Assembly (NCBI GenBank): GCA_016192455.1
Contig: JACPUC010000010.1
Coordinates: 95,278-159,277 of the forward strand
Direction of reading: 5' to 3'
Origin: Candidatus Tectimicrobiota bacterium
GTDB taxonomy: Bacteria; JACPUC01
Length of the DNA: 64,000 nt
This document shows, piece after piece, positions 1-8,497 of the stretch (positions are counted from its first letter, which is position 1; every line of letters begins with the position of its first letter). The notes beneath the pieces are model-generated. The model did no database searches and was not told the origin of the DNA. It worked only from the letters and a program-made list of their open reading frames with translations. The position numbers were made by a program, and so were the translations under genes.

Positions 1-136
1 GAACTCGTTCCTCTTCCCCATATCCCTGGGAACACCCCACGGGAGGCGTCACGGCATCCTCTCTGCCGACGCGGCCGGGAATCTCGAACGCCCCACTGTG
101 ATCGAGATGACGGCTACGGGTCGCCCGCCCCGCAGG

Positions 137-496
137 CTATTTCTTCTCCATCACTACCCGCTTGCCTTTGTCCGATACCGTGAAGGAGATTTGATCGCCG
201 GGCGAGAAGCCGAAGTAATCAACCATAAGGGGGCGACCAAGCAGGACGGTGCCGTTCTTCCCAACCTTGCGGCTGCTGCTCCCTCTCCTGCCCAAGTCGA
301 TGAGCGGCCGCGCTTTCCCCTTATCGACCAGGCCGCGAAGATAGAGGGCGTCGACCTGGTTCTTGGTTTGAATCTTCAACTCCTTCTGAATCTCCTGGAC
401 GGTTTTCCCGGCATCCACCAACTCGACAACCTTAAGATGCTTGTCGGTGATTCTGGCCCTTTTGCGTGTGGCTTGCTTCGCCTTCGGCTCGCTCAT
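137..496 (-). CDS. Small putative DNA-binding protein with AbrB-like C-terminus
   Basis: A 119-aa basic protein of unknown function. Residues about 15-60 look like a helix-turn-helix module (ITDKHLKVVELVDAGKTVQE followed by an amphipathic stretch), and the C-terminus (FSPGDQISFTVSDKGKRVVM) resembles the swapped-hairpin barrel half of AbrB/SpoVT-type regulators, where a 'GD.v.f' turn is typical. I chose the ATG at 496 because GGAGGA lies 5-6 nt upstream; the in-frame ATG at 508 would put that Shine-Dalgarno sequence inside the gene. The gene stands alone, with no neighbour within 800 bp on its 5' side. A role as transcription regulator is inference from fold-like motifs only. Confidence 0.55.
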   Translation of the reverse strand: MSEPKAKQATRKRARITDKHLKVVELVDAGKTVQEIQKELKIQTKNQVDALYLRGLVDKGKARPLIDLGRRGSSSRKVGKNGTVLLGRPLMVDYFGFSPGDQISFTVSDKGKRVVMEKK

Positions 497-1335
497 AGGT
501 TCCTCCATGAGTGAAGAGAAAAAGTTAGGGAGAAATATAGCAGGTAGAAAGAAGAATCACAAGCGAGTAAAGAAAAATTCTGAAAATAATTCGCAGCAAT
601 TCCGCAGATGCTGGAGCCCAAAGCTCCGAAACGGTGCACCGCCATTCCTCACGCCGGCTGGTGGTGGCTCGTGGGATTGCCGCGCCGAGGGGAATGTGGC
701 GTCACCTAGTGAGGAACGTGTGGTAAACGGTGGCGCCCTTCGATCCTCGCCGCGGTGAGGAGGCAGTACCTCTGCAACTCAGTCTTCGTGTTGTATTCAA
801 CCAGCAACAGATGATGTCCTTCATTGAGCGAAGCTTTGTGAAGTGGAGCGGTTCTTGTTTTCACGAAGACCTGGCGGAAACACCCCGCACCGAACGCCTG
901 CCGCGCCACCTTCGCCTCGCGGCGCTCCACCCATCACCACGTGGAAGGGCGAAATCAAAGGCGCCGTAGCAACGGCAAGAGCGCAGCCGGACATGAGCAT
1001 GAAGAGGCGAGGGACACGTACGGAGCGGCTGCGCCGGCCGTTCGGTGAACCTCGCCCAGCACTACGGAAGGTAACGCGATACCGTTGCGTCGTCATGGCT
1101 GGCTTGCTTGGCAATGGACCATGGAGAGAGTGGCAGGGAGCGCCGCCGCCACATCCGTGGCTGGGCTTGCGCCAGGTAGACCTCGCCTGCCGCAGCCCTG
1201 CTCCCTCTTGCCAGGGGCCGCTCCTGGGAGCCGATCGCCTGGAGCCAGCCCTTGGCAATGTGCGCGGCGCCGCCTCATCACTTTCCGCAAGCTGTAGGCG
1301 CCCGGCTCCTCAGTGTTTGTCCTCCCGTCGCCCCC
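497..1335. other. Gene-free stretch of about 840 bp
   Basis: No reading frame here has a convincing start, codon bias or recognisable motif. Several open frames overlap each other on both strands, which is expected by chance in GC-rich DNA. Positions 520-600 are AT-richer and lie upstream of the minus-strand regulator ending at 496, so its promoter probably sits there, although I cannot point to a clear -35/-10 pair. Confidence 0.5.
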
Positions 1336-2388
1336 TTACTTGGAGCCGATTCGCCGATGCGCCTCCTTGAGCCAGGAGAGGTCCACATAATCGCTGACCT
1401 TGAACTGCTTCTCCATCAGGCCGTACTTGTGCAGGGTATCGACGTTGCGCTGGAATGCGTCGATGTTCGGCCAGGCGTTCGGGTCGCGGTACGAGTCCCA
1501 TTGCCGCAGCAGGAACCAGGAACTGAAGGCTGCTTCCGGTCGCTTGGTGAACTTCGCCGCCACCTTCACGGCTTCGTCGCGGTTGGCGGGATCGAGGTAC
1601 CACTTCCAGGCCCGCAGGAAGTCTTCCATGAAGTCCTTCGCCACCTCGGGACGGTTGCGTAGGAAATCGCCGCGGCCGTTAAACGCGACGATCTGCGTGG
1701 GACCGTCCATGGCGTCCATCATGGTGAAGATGGTGCGCAGGCCGCCGGTCTTCAGGGCGTTGCTCCAGAACGGCTGTACAAAGATGGCGAGATCGATCTT
1801 CCCCTGGCGCAGCATCACCTCTTGATTAGGGAACATCACTTCCACCACCGTGTAGTCCTTCCCCGCAACCAGGTTGTTCTTCTTCAGCATTACCTGCATG
1901 GCGAGGTCGACGGCCGTCCCATGCGCATTGGTGGCGAGAAGCTTCCCCTTCAGGTCCTTGACGGTCTTGATGGGGGAGCTTTCAAGCACCGTCCATGGCT
2001 CGGTGAAGGCGCCATTTGTCCCATCCTGCAGGTCGTCGGCGAGGATCTTCAAGTCGAGGCCAGCGTTCGTCACGGCGAGGGGGAAGCTCGAGTACGCCAG
2101 CGCCCCGAACTCGACCGCCTTGGCGGCAAAGCCTTGGATTTGCGGCGTCGAGCCGCGGAAGTTGATGAGCTCCGTGGTGTACGACTTGCCGTAGTGCTTC
2201 AGCAGCTCCGGCTTCATGTAGAAGAGCGTGTGGATTTCGAACGCCGGCACCGTATAGCCGATGCGGATTGGGATGGGCTGGGCGTTGGCCGCTCCGGCAA
2301 CCACCGCCAGCACCACCGCGCCGCAAAGCAGGCCTGCCGCCCAGCTCAGGTTCAGCTTGGTGCGCCACGTTCTCTTTCTCCCCTTCAT
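1336..2388 (-). CDS. ABC transporter substrate-binding protein, NMT1/TauA/SsuA-like
   Basis: A 350-aa exported solute-binding protein. The N-terminus is basic (MKGRKRTWRTKLNLSW), followed by a hydrophobic core and an ANAQ signal-peptidase-like site at about residue 35. The mature protein starts with PIRIGYTVPAFEIHTLFY and has the two-lobed type II binding-protein pattern of the nitrate/sulfonate/taurine/thiamine-precursor class, including VKDLKGKLLATNAHGTAVD and a lobe-2 segment EVMFPNQEVMLRQGKIDLAI. I chose the ATG at 2388 because a GAGGGGG tract sits just upstream; a longer frame to 2436 lacks one. No permease or ATPase gene is adjacent, so it is an orphan binding protein and its ligand is unknown. 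Such orphans are common beside UbiD-type catabolic genes, which fits the next gene upstream. Confidence 0.85.
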   Translation of the reverse strand: MKGRKRTWRTKLNLSWAAGLLCGAVVLAVVAGAANAQPIPIRIGYTVPAFEIHTLFYMKPELLKHYGKSYTTELINFRGSTPQIQGFAAKAVEFGALAYSSFPLAVTNAGLDLKILADDLQDGTNGAFTEPWTVLESSPIKTVKDLKGKLLATNAHGTAVDLAMQVMLKKNNLVAGKDYTVVEVMFPNQEVMLRQGKIDLAIFVQPFWSNALKTGGLRTIFTMMDAMDGPTQIVAFNGRGDFLRNRPEVAKDFMEDFLRAWKWYLDPANRDEAVKVAAKFTKRPEAAFSSWFLLRQWDSYRDPNAWPNIDAFQRNVDTLHKYGLMEKQFKVSDYVDLSWLKEAHRRIGSK

Positions 2389-3372
2389 GTCAACCCCCTC
2401 CTCTGACAAGCGCGGGGCGCCACGTTCAGCAGCCATGCCTGCGGCGGCGCCAGCCTTGCGCCGTCACCAGGCCGCTGGGCGCACCCCACGCTCTTTGTTC
2501 TGGATGGTCGCCGCACCCGCCTGGGGCCGAACGCCAAGGTCCGCGCCCCGCTGCCCCTCATGGGGTCTCGCGGGCGTAGGTTGTGCGAGCTCGATTCTAG
2601 CAAGTTGGGGCGTGGGCGTATAGGGGAGGTGGAAAAGGGAGGTAGAGGGAGATGGTAACGATGGCGCGCCGCCACGATGGTGTGAAAGGGGGATGCGCCG
2701 TGGCGAGATCGGTGAAAGTGGAGAGGAGTTAAGGTGACAGCGGACTCGCCGGCCGGCCGCTCCCGCTGCCACGAAAAGAGGCGCGTACGTGCTTGATTTT
2801 AGGCGATGATGAGGCTGACGGTCGTGCGCCGGTGTCCTTCATCTCCGCGTTCTCTGCGCCTCTGCGGTTCAATGGAGTGCACCGCGGAGACGCAGAGGAC
2901 GCAGAGAAGGTAGCAGAAGGAACCACAGGTGCGCGGGTTCACCCAGCTATCGGTGTCCATCCGTGTGCATCAGTGGTTCCTTGCATCCCGCTGGTAGGGG
3001 CGGTTCGCGAACCGCCCCTACGGTCGATGGGCTGGAAGACTGGCCTCCCATCTCTGCGATCTCTGCGTCTGCCGCGACAATAGGCGTCTAGGTGGTTGAT
3101 TTCACGACCTTGCAGGTTTGCCACCGCGCGTCTCACAGCGAACGGGATGTGCAGAGCCGTAGGGGCGGGGCTTGCCCCGCCCGCTGAGTCGTCCCCGCTG
3201 AGCCGCCACGCCGGGGCGCAGCAAGCGGCGCCCCTACACCCGGGGTGCCGAACCCTTCGACAAGAGAGACGGTTGCTCCTGGTACACCCCATGTTCATCG
3301 CTTCGCGGGCGGGCCGGAGGCCCATGGGGAACTGCCTCGACTCTTCCCGCCATGCGCCGGATGCCCAGCCCC
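2389..3372. repeat. Repeat-rich intergenic region (dispersed palindromes)
   Basis: Nearly 1 kb without a supportable gene. It holds four kinds of dispersed repeat. At 2843-2910 is a run of CTCTGCG-type words facing its imperfect inverse (rich in CTCTGCGCCTCTGCGGT). At 2949-2980 is a copy of the ATCCGTGTGCATCAGTGG type. At 2994-3021 is a perfect 28-bp palindrome (GTAGGGGCGGTTC and its complement). At 3159-3182 and 3213-3237 are GTAGGGGCG-headed stems with other cores (GGGGCTTGCCCC, and GCCGCTTGCTGCG on the minus strand). A further CTCTGCG tract lies at 3051-3070. The region looks like a landing pad for REP/MITE-like units between convergent or unlinked transcription units. Confidence 0.7.
2994..3021. 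repeat. Perfect 28-bp palindrome, copy 1 of the GTAGGGGCGGTTC family
   Basis: The sequence GTAGGGGCGGTTCG followed by its exact reverse complement. The same palindrome recurs at 15258-15285 (identical) and 15628-15655 (one mismatch), always between genes. This is what a REP/BIME-like or MITE-like dispersed element looks like; it could also fold as a transcript hairpin. Confidence 0.85.
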
Positions 3373-5016
3373 TCAGTGTTCGGTAACCTCCTCCGGGGTG
3401 GGCCGGGCCCGCAGCGAGTAGTACTCTTTCAGCCAGTCGTCGCGGTCAATCGCCATCACCGGCTTATACGTGATATCGGACAGCCCGTATTCATCCCAGC
3501 GCTTCTTGGTGGCCTCGTCGATATCGTTCTCAAGCACCTGGATGGGTGGGTAGACGCTGTAGTTCCACTGCTCCCAGCGCTGGAAGTTCCAGTTGCGCGT
3601 CGCGTCCACCAGCACGCGACACCACTTCCCGGAACCGAATTTCGTAATGTCGCGCTCCTCGAGGCGCGTGCTCGGGTCCAGAGGCGCGCCGTGGCAGCCG
3701 GGGCGGAACTCGATGTCGCCGACTTCGGCGTTCACCCGCCAGGCATAGGCCCATTCCATTTCTTCCGGGTTGTGAATATCGATGTCTTCCTCGACGACGG
3801 TAACGTTCTTGAACATCCATTGGGCGGCGTTCGAGGCCCACAGGGCGGCGGCCGCCTGTTTGGCCTGACCGCGGTAGGTCTTGTGAATTTGCACCGCGAT
3901 ATTGGCCGCGAAGTTCAGGTGCGAGGTGAAGACGTCGGTCACGCCCGGCACGCCGGCCGTCTCCAGGATGTTCCAGGCCATGGCGGAAAAGGCGATAGAG
4001 GCGAAGGTGCCGGTTTCGTTCGGCCAGCCTGGACGGAATCCTTCCAGGGAGCCCTCGAAGATGGGATTGTTGCGGTGGCTGATGCAGTCGACGCGGATGG
4101 TCGGTTTCAGCGAGGCGGCGCCGCCGTAGTACCCGGTGTACTCGCCGAAAGGCCCTTCGAGGCGGAGGTCTTTTTGGTCGATGGAGACGATGCCTTCAAG
4201 GACGTACTCCGCGTGCGCCGGAACGAGCAGGTCCGAGGTTTCACACTTCACGAGTTCGATGGGGCGCCCGCGCATGGCGCTCGCCACCTCGTACTCGTTG
4301 GTCCCCGCCGGCAAGGGGGTGCCGGCGCAGAAGCGCAGGATCGGGTCAAAGCCGATGACGACGGCCGCCGGCATCGGGTAGCGGCCAATCTTGTACTTCG
4401 AGTAATGAATGCCCCAGTGTTGCGCCGCGATCAGCAGGCAGGAGATGAGATTCCTTTCGTTGGGAACGATCATGCCGCGGTACGTCCCAACGTTCAGGAT
4501 GCCGGTTTCCGGGTCCTTCGTCACGACCGAGCACGAGGTGTTGATGTAGCGGCCGCCGTCCCACTTGTGCCACCTCGGCACGGGAAGGGCGTCCAGGTCG
4601 ATGTCGCGCCCCCGAATGATGTTCTCTTTCACCGGCCCCCCGCCAACCTGAACGGGGGCGAGACGTTTCTTGAACCCGTCGCGGCACGCCTTGATCATCT
4701 CTTTGTTCGTCGTCTCAGGAGAAAGCCCCAGAAGCGTGGCGATGCGCCGGTACTTCGCCAGCGACCCAGAGACCACCTTGCTGCCCAGCGGGTTCTTCTG
4801 GTACCCCTTGATGTTCTCGAACAGCAGGGCGGGACCCTGCGCGGCCATGACCTTGCGCACGATGGTTCCCAGTTCCTCCTCTGGACTCACCTCCGCCTTG
4901 ATGCGCCGCAGCTCACCTTCCTTCTCCAAGAGCTGGATCCAGCTCCGGAGATCCGTAATCTCAGATGCCGAATCCGAGCCGCGCCAACTTCTTAATTCCG
5001 CTTCTTTCAGTGCCAT
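3373..5016 (-). CDS. UbiD family decarboxylase (canonical active site)
   Basis: A 547-aa UbiD-superfamily enzyme, expected to use prenylated FMN plus a divalent metal and K+ for reversible (de)carboxylation of an aromatic or alpha,beta-unsaturated acid in the cytoplasm. The cofactor and catalytic residues of the family are visible: the Asn and Arg of NVGTYRGMIV, a His in the following QHWGIHY segment, the Glu of AEYVLEG, and the Glu-Arg-Glu network pair in EGPFGEYTGYYGG. The length is slightly above the usual 450-500 aa because of an N-terminal extension of about 25 residues. I chose the ATG at 5016 (AGGAGG with 5-nt spacing) over the GTG at 5019. No UbiX flavin prenyltransferase is present in the window, so the cofactor must be supplied from elsewhere. 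Substrate unknown. Confidence 0.92.
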   Translation of the reverse strand: MALKEAELRSWRGSDSASEITDLRSWIQLLEKEGELRRIKAEVSPEEELGTIVRKVMAAQGPALLFENIKGYQKNPLGSKVVSGSLAKYRRIATLLGLSPETTNKEMIKACRDGFKKRLAPVQVGGGPVKENIIRGRDIDLDALPVPRWHKWDGGRYINTSCSVVTKDPETGILNVGTYRGMIVPNERNLISCLLIAAQHWGIHYSKYKIGRYPMPAAVVIGFDPILRFCAGTPLPAGTNEYEVASAMRGRPIELVKCETSDLLVPAHAEYVLEGIVSIDQKDLRLEGPFGEYTGYYGGAASLKPTIRVDCISHRNNPIFEGSLEGFRPGWPNETGTFASIAFSAMAWNILETAGVPGVTDVFTSHLNFAANIAVQIHKTYRGQAKQAAAALWASNAAQWMFKNVTVVEEDIDIHNPEEMEWAYAWRVNAEVGDIEFRPGCHGAPLDPSTRLEERDITKFGSGKWCRVLVDATRNWNFQRWEQWNYSVYPPIQVLENDIDEATKKRWDEYGLSDITYKPVMAIDRDDWLKEYYSLRARPTPEEVTEH

Positions 5017-5549
5017 CACTACCTCCTCCCGTGGATTTCCCCCTTGCCGACCTGCGGCGGCTGTCCGCCCTTCCTTCGCAGCCCGCAGGCGAAGCTGGCC
5101 TTCTCACCAGACCTCGCATCTCTCAGCCCCTGGCGGGATGCCAGAGGGCATCCTGCGCTCGTAACCCAGCCCGCCGTTACCGCAACAGCCCCTTCTTCCA
5201 GCTTCGCTCATCGAGGCCGCGTGATTAGTCCTGCCCTCGAGCAGCGGGGGAATCTCCGGTCATCGGCGGTCGCCCGATGATTCGACCCCATGCGAGGAGT
5301 GATAAAAGGAACGGCTCGCAGCGCGGACCAAATATATTTTGGATATATTATCCTTCAGGGTGCAGGCAGACGCTGGTTATTTCCATGACCTTTGTCAAGA
5401 TTTGCGGAAATTTCGGCCCTGCTTGCGCTGTGGACACCCCTGACTTCAGCGGGAGGGCGGCTCAAGGACGCGCCCGTCAGGAAGGGGAGCGTGCCGGTTC
5501 CTGCCCCGAGATTGCAGGGCACCGGGGCTATCAAGGTGGGCGAGCCGGC
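5017..5549. other. Intergenic region upstream of ubiD-like gene
   Basis: About 530 bp without a convincing gene. It is GC-rich except for an AT-rich island at 5328-5352 that carries a short dyad, described separately. The minus-strand decarboxylase gene at 5016 starts about 310 bp from that island, so the leader may be long. Confidence 0.4.
5328..5342. promoter_or_regulatory. AT-rich dyad, candidate operator/promoter
   Basis: CCAAA-TATAT-TTTGG is a perfect 5-bp inverted repeat with a 5-nt AT centre, next to GGATATATTATCC. It is the only strongly AT-rich patch in several kilobases of GC-rich sequence and lies upstream of the minus-strand UbiD gene. I see no clean sigma70 pair around it, so an activator-dependent promoter or a regulator site is possible. 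Confidence 0.3.
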
Positions 5550-6392
5550 TCAGGCGAGGGCCAGCCCGGCGTACGACGCCAGGCGCACCCCGGCGCGCGC
5601 CAGGGCTTCGCGCACGGCCGGAGCGCACAAGCCACGCAGCTCCTCGACGCGCTGCCAGGAGTAGCTCGTGGGCGGCGCCTCATCCTGCGCCAGCCGGCCT
5701 GGGTGGCACATCAGCTCCGTCCAGCCGGACTGGAGGTTCAGGATGGCGTGGACGAGCTTTGCCTCCGTCCAGGCTGGGGGTTGCTCGCTGCCGCTGAGGA
5801 AGTAGTCGCCGAGGAATGCCGTGGTGTGGCGCACGCCCGCGGCGCGGCACGCCGCGCGCGTGGCGGGGAGGGCCGCGCGCAGCGGCAGGGCATGCAAGCT
5901 CGCGCAGCGCAGCATGGCCTCACGCACGGCAGGAAAACGATCGAGATGCTTGTGGGCATCGAGATGGGTGGGAAGTCGACCAAGGAGCCGGCTGAAGCGA
6001 GCCATCTGCATCCGCAGCTCGCGCTCGATCTCCTCCGCGGCAGCCGAGGGAAGGAGCGCCTCGGCATCGCGGCTGAACCGCCCGTCGTCCGCCACGAGGC
6101 TCGGCACCTCCGCGGCGGGCGACAGCGGCTTGCCCAGGGAGAGGTTGAGGTGCAGCCCGACGCCGAGCGGCATGCCAGGCAGGGCCGGGGCGGATCGGCT
6201 GCGAGCCTCGGCGTCAGGAAGAGACCGGAGCGCGGCCGCGGCGGCTTCCGCACCCGGCAGGGTGACGATCAGCGTGGTGCTGCTCACGATGCCCTGCTCG
6301 TACGCCGCCAGGATGCCCGCGTCGATGGCAGGCGCCAGGCCGAAGTCATCGGCGTTGACGATCAGGAACCGCGCGCGCTCCGCCTCCGCCAC
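5550..6392 (-). CDS. YdjC/HpnK-family carbohydrate deacetylase-like protein
   Basis: A 280-aa member of the YdjC (ChbG/HpnK) fold, metal-dependent deacetylases of N-acetylated sugars or of hopanoid precursors. The signature residues are present: NADDFGLAPAID near the N-terminus (catalytic/metal Asp pair), GVGLHLNLSLGKPL, THLDAHKHLDRFP (metal His residues) and ELMCHPG near residue 220. The length matches the family. The GTG at 6392 is preceded by GGAG with a 7-nt gap; a GTG at 6398 is also in frame but is too close to that site. No hopanoid (hpn) or chitin genes are nearby, so the substrate is open. Confidence 0.85.
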   Translation of the reverse strand: MAEAERARFLIVNADDFGLAPAIDAGILAAYEQGIVSSTTLIVTLPGAEAAAAALRSLPDAEARSRSAPALPGMPLGVGLHLNLSLGKPLSPAAEVPSLVADDGRFSRDAEALLPSAAAEEIERELRMQMARFSRLLGRLPTHLDAHKHLDRFPAVREAMLRCASLHALPLRAALPATRAACRAAGVRHTTAFLGDYFLSGSEQPPAWTEAKLVHAILNLQSGWTELMCHPGRLAQDEAPPTSYSWQRVEELRGLCAPAVREALARAGVRLASYAGLALA

Positions 6393-6476
6393 CTGCACGC
6401 TCCAGACGCGCCGCGCTCATGGTCGCCCCGCCGGCGCAGCCTCGCGCCGGCCCGCGGGCTGCCCCGCTGCCGCGCC

Positions 6477-6650
6477 CTACGGCTGCGCCTTGTGCTCCTG
6501 CCGATCCCTCTGGATGCCGCGGTAAATGAGGTAGGCGCCGCCTATCACGATGAAGGTGAGCACGCCCCACCAGAGGAGGTGTCCAATCCACATGGTCGGC
6601 CACAGCCAGGAACCACCAAAGCCAGCACCCATATGCCACTGCGAGAACAT
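6477..6650 (-). CDS. Small single-span membrane protein (57 aa)
   Basis: A short protein starting MFSQWHMGAGFGGSWLW, with one long hydrophobic segment (about residues 15-42) and a charged tail YRGIQRDRQEHKAQP. The ATG at 6650 has GGAGG 6 nt upstream. The Trp- and Gly-rich N-terminus followed by a single helix and short basic tail resembles the many small SHOCT-like membrane proteins. Function unknown. It sits between the YdjC-like gene and the selenoprotein on the same strand. Confidence 0.65.
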   Translation of the reverse strand: MFSQWHMGAGFGGSWLWPTMWIGHLLWWGVLTFIVIGGAYLIYRGIQRDRQEHKAQP

Positions 6651-6808
6651 CGCATCCTCCCTTGCAGTACCTACATCCGCCGCCCCCCACCCCACGCACC
6701 GCGTGCGTTCTAGCTGGAAGACGACAGGGGGTTCCGTGGCGGCCGCCTGGAGGATGCCCGGGGCCACCGCCGGTGCGCAGCTCGCCCCCTCCCGTTCGCC
6801 GGCGGCGG

Positions 6809-7327
6809 CTACAGGCCAAGGAGGCGTTCCACCTCTGGAATCACCGCTTCGGCCTTGCGCCGCAGCTCCTCCTCATCCGCGTTGGCGATGGGGTGCGCCG
6901 TGCCGGCGAAGGCGTAATCGGCCTTGCCCCAGCTCGCCGCCATGGCGCGGCCCGTCTCCATGAACGCATCGGTGCAGATCACCGCCGCCGGCGTGCCGCG
7001 CTTCTCCAAGAGAATCCCGTCGAGCACACTGCTCGAGCTGCACGACCCTCAGTCGCCGATGCCGGCGATGACGACATCGCACTGCCGCGCCAGCTCCGCA
7101 ACCAGCTCATCGCTGGCCGGCATGGAGGCCGTGAACTTGCGCCGCTCGATGAGGGCGGCGACGCCGTGCTTCTCCTGCAGCAGCCTCCCCACCAGCCGCA
7201 GCAGGCGGTCGCTGTTGGTCTTCGTGTTGTCGAGCAGGCCCACCACCTTGCCCCGCAAGGAGCCGAGGCGCGCGGCAAGCTCGAAGCCGCCGGTCTCTGG
7301 CCCGGCCGTCGGATCGAAGACTTTCAT
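6809..7327 (-). CDS. UGSC-motif selenoprotein (in-frame TGA = Sec93)
   Basis: A 172-aa protein read through a TGA at 7049-7051. The upstream part (MKVFDPTAGPETGGFELAAR to DVVIAGIGD) and the downstream part (SSSSVLDGILLEKRGTPAAV to VIPEVERLLGL) are in the same frame, and the join reads GIGD-U-GSC, exactly the signature of the UGSC selenoprotein family known from marine metagenome selenoproteome surveys. The ATG at 7327 has GGAGGAGA 4 nt upstream. Twenty nucleotides after the TGA is the 3-nt loop of a 7-bp hairpin that fits a bacterial SECIS element. The family probably is a redox protein using the Sec-Gly-Ser-Cys pair, but its reaction is unknown. An ordinary gene caller would break it into two ORFs. 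No sel genes are in the window. Confidence 0.85.
7020..7036 (-). promoter_or_regulatory. Candidate bacterial SECIS hairpin
   Basis: On the minus strand, TCGAGCA-GTG-TGCTCGA forms a perfect 7-bp stem with a 3-nt GTG loop. The loop G is the 20th nucleotide after the TGA codon at 7049-7051, inside the 16-37 nt window known for bacterial SECIS elements, which need a G in the apical loop. It lies within the coding region, as expected in bacteria. Confidence 0.75.
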
Positions 7328-7382
7328 GGATTCTCCTCCAAAATTCGGTTGCAAGGGCGGGCGAGTTAATGGTACCCCACTC

Positions 7383-7589
7383 TCAATCGTTTGGCAGCCG
7401 AGCACCGCGCTCGCGCTTGTCGATACTCTTCAGTTCACGCCGAGCCGTCTGAAGGAGCCTGTCCCTGGCCCATCCTGACAAGCTCAATCCTGCTGCAGCC
7501 GCCGCGCGTTGGAAGTATTCCGCCATCTCAGCGCTGACGCGGACCTGCAAAGGACGATCGTGCTTACGCTTTGGCGGGTTCTTCATCAT
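7383..7589 (-). CDS. Putative ribbon-helix-helix protein
   Basis: A 68-aa basic protein. The segment RPLQVRVSAEMAEYFQRAAA followed by AGLSLSGWARDRLLQTARRE has the strand-helix-helix pattern of ribbon-helix-helix repressors and antitoxins. The start is unclear: two adjacent ATG codons (7589, 7586) lack a good Shine-Dalgarno sequence. It is transcribed away from the MT-A70 gene at 7802, so it may mark the edge of the restriction-modification island or regulate it. No toxin partner is visible. Confidence 0.5.
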   Translation of the reverse strand: MMKNPPKRKHDRPLQVRVSAEMAEYFQRAAAAAGLSLSGWARDRLLQTARRELKSIDKRERGARLPND

Positions 7590-7801
7590 CCGTACGTCTA
7601 CTGCCAGGGGTACGAAAAGTCAAGACCAGCAAGGACTTTGCCGGCGCGCCGACATTTGCCTTGCAATGTACTGCCAGTGGCATTACATTTTGGAATGGAG
7701 GCGGAGCTGCCGCGCCACCCTCTTGGTCCCACCGGCAATGGGGGCGGGATTCCGACACGTCGCAGGAGCACGCCCCAACTGGTCATGGAGCATAGCAAGC
7801 T

Positions 7802-8476
7802 ATGGAACTCTTCCCGCTGACGAACAACTGTGAACAAGAGCAATCAGGCAAACGGCCTCTCGAAGCACTCTATGCAGGTGATCAGGACATCAATGAGATT
7901 ACCGGCCGATTTGGAACCATCCTCATAGATCCGCCCTGGAGATTCCTGAATAGAACGGGCAAGATGGCCCCAGAACATAAGAGGCTTCGCCGCTACAGAA
8001 CCATGAGCTTTGCAGAGATCGCTGCCTTACCAATTGCAAAATTCGCCTGCGAGAAAAGCCACCTATACCTCTGGTGTCCGAATGCCTTGCTTCTCGAAGG
8101 CTTGACTATTATGAAATCGTGGGGCTTCGAGTACAAGACGAATATCGTTTGGTATAAAGTCCGCAAGGATGGTGGCCCCGATGGCCGCGGTGTGGGATTC
8201 TACTTTAGAAATGTCACTGAGCTTGTTCTATTCGGTGTCAAGGGCACTCTGCGAACCCTGAAGCCAGGTAGAAGTCAAGTTAATATTATCGTTTGTCGCA
8301 AGAGGGAACACTCACGCAAGCCAGAGAAAATATACGATGTCATCCAGAGATGCAGCCCGGGCCCTTACCTTGAGCTCTTCGCAAGGGAGAAAGTAACCGG
8401 TTGGACGCAGTGGGGTGACGAATTGGCGACCTACGAGCGCACGAAACCGAACCACAAAGGGTACAGTTGGTCATGA
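7802..8476 (+). CDS. MT-A70 family DNA adenine methyltransferase
   Basis: A 224-aa methyltransferase of the MT-A70 class. The catalytic DPPW motif is at residues 43-46 (GTILIDPPWRF), followed by HLYLWCPNALLLEGL and the C-terminal SAM-site segment EKIYDVIQRCSPGPYLELFARE typical of the family. It would transfer a methyl group to N6 of adenine in DNA. GGAG lies about 11 nt before the ATG, a weak ribosome site. The gene points toward the BglII-like endonuclease gene and ends 21 bp from its 3' end. It may protect or modify a second motif, or be part of the same defence island. Base composition is AT-richer than the flanks, which suggests transfer. Confidence 0.85.
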   Translation: MELFPLTNNCEQEQSGKRPLEALYAGDQDINEITGRFGTILIDPPWRFLNRTGKMAPEHKRLRRYRTMSFAEIAALPIAKFACEKSHLYLWCPNALLLEGLTIMKSWGFEYKTNIVWYKVRKDGGPDGRGVGFYFRNVTELVLFGVKGTLRTLKPGRSQVNIIVCRKREHSRKPEKIYDVIQRCSPGPYLELFAREKVTGWTQWGDELATYERTKPNHKGYSWS

Positions 8477-8497
8477 AGCTGGATCATTCAACACCAT

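Noticed and set aside
821-1370. Overlapping long ORFs on both strands (145 aa and 175 aa)
   Set aside because: No motif, no ribosome site, and the translations are Arg/Pro/Ala-rich in the way chance frames in GC-rich DNA are.
3352-4995. 547-aa plus-strand ORF opposite the UbiD gene
   Set aside because: It is the antisense shadow of a clear UbiD coding sequence; its product is His/Arg/Val-rich and matches nothing.
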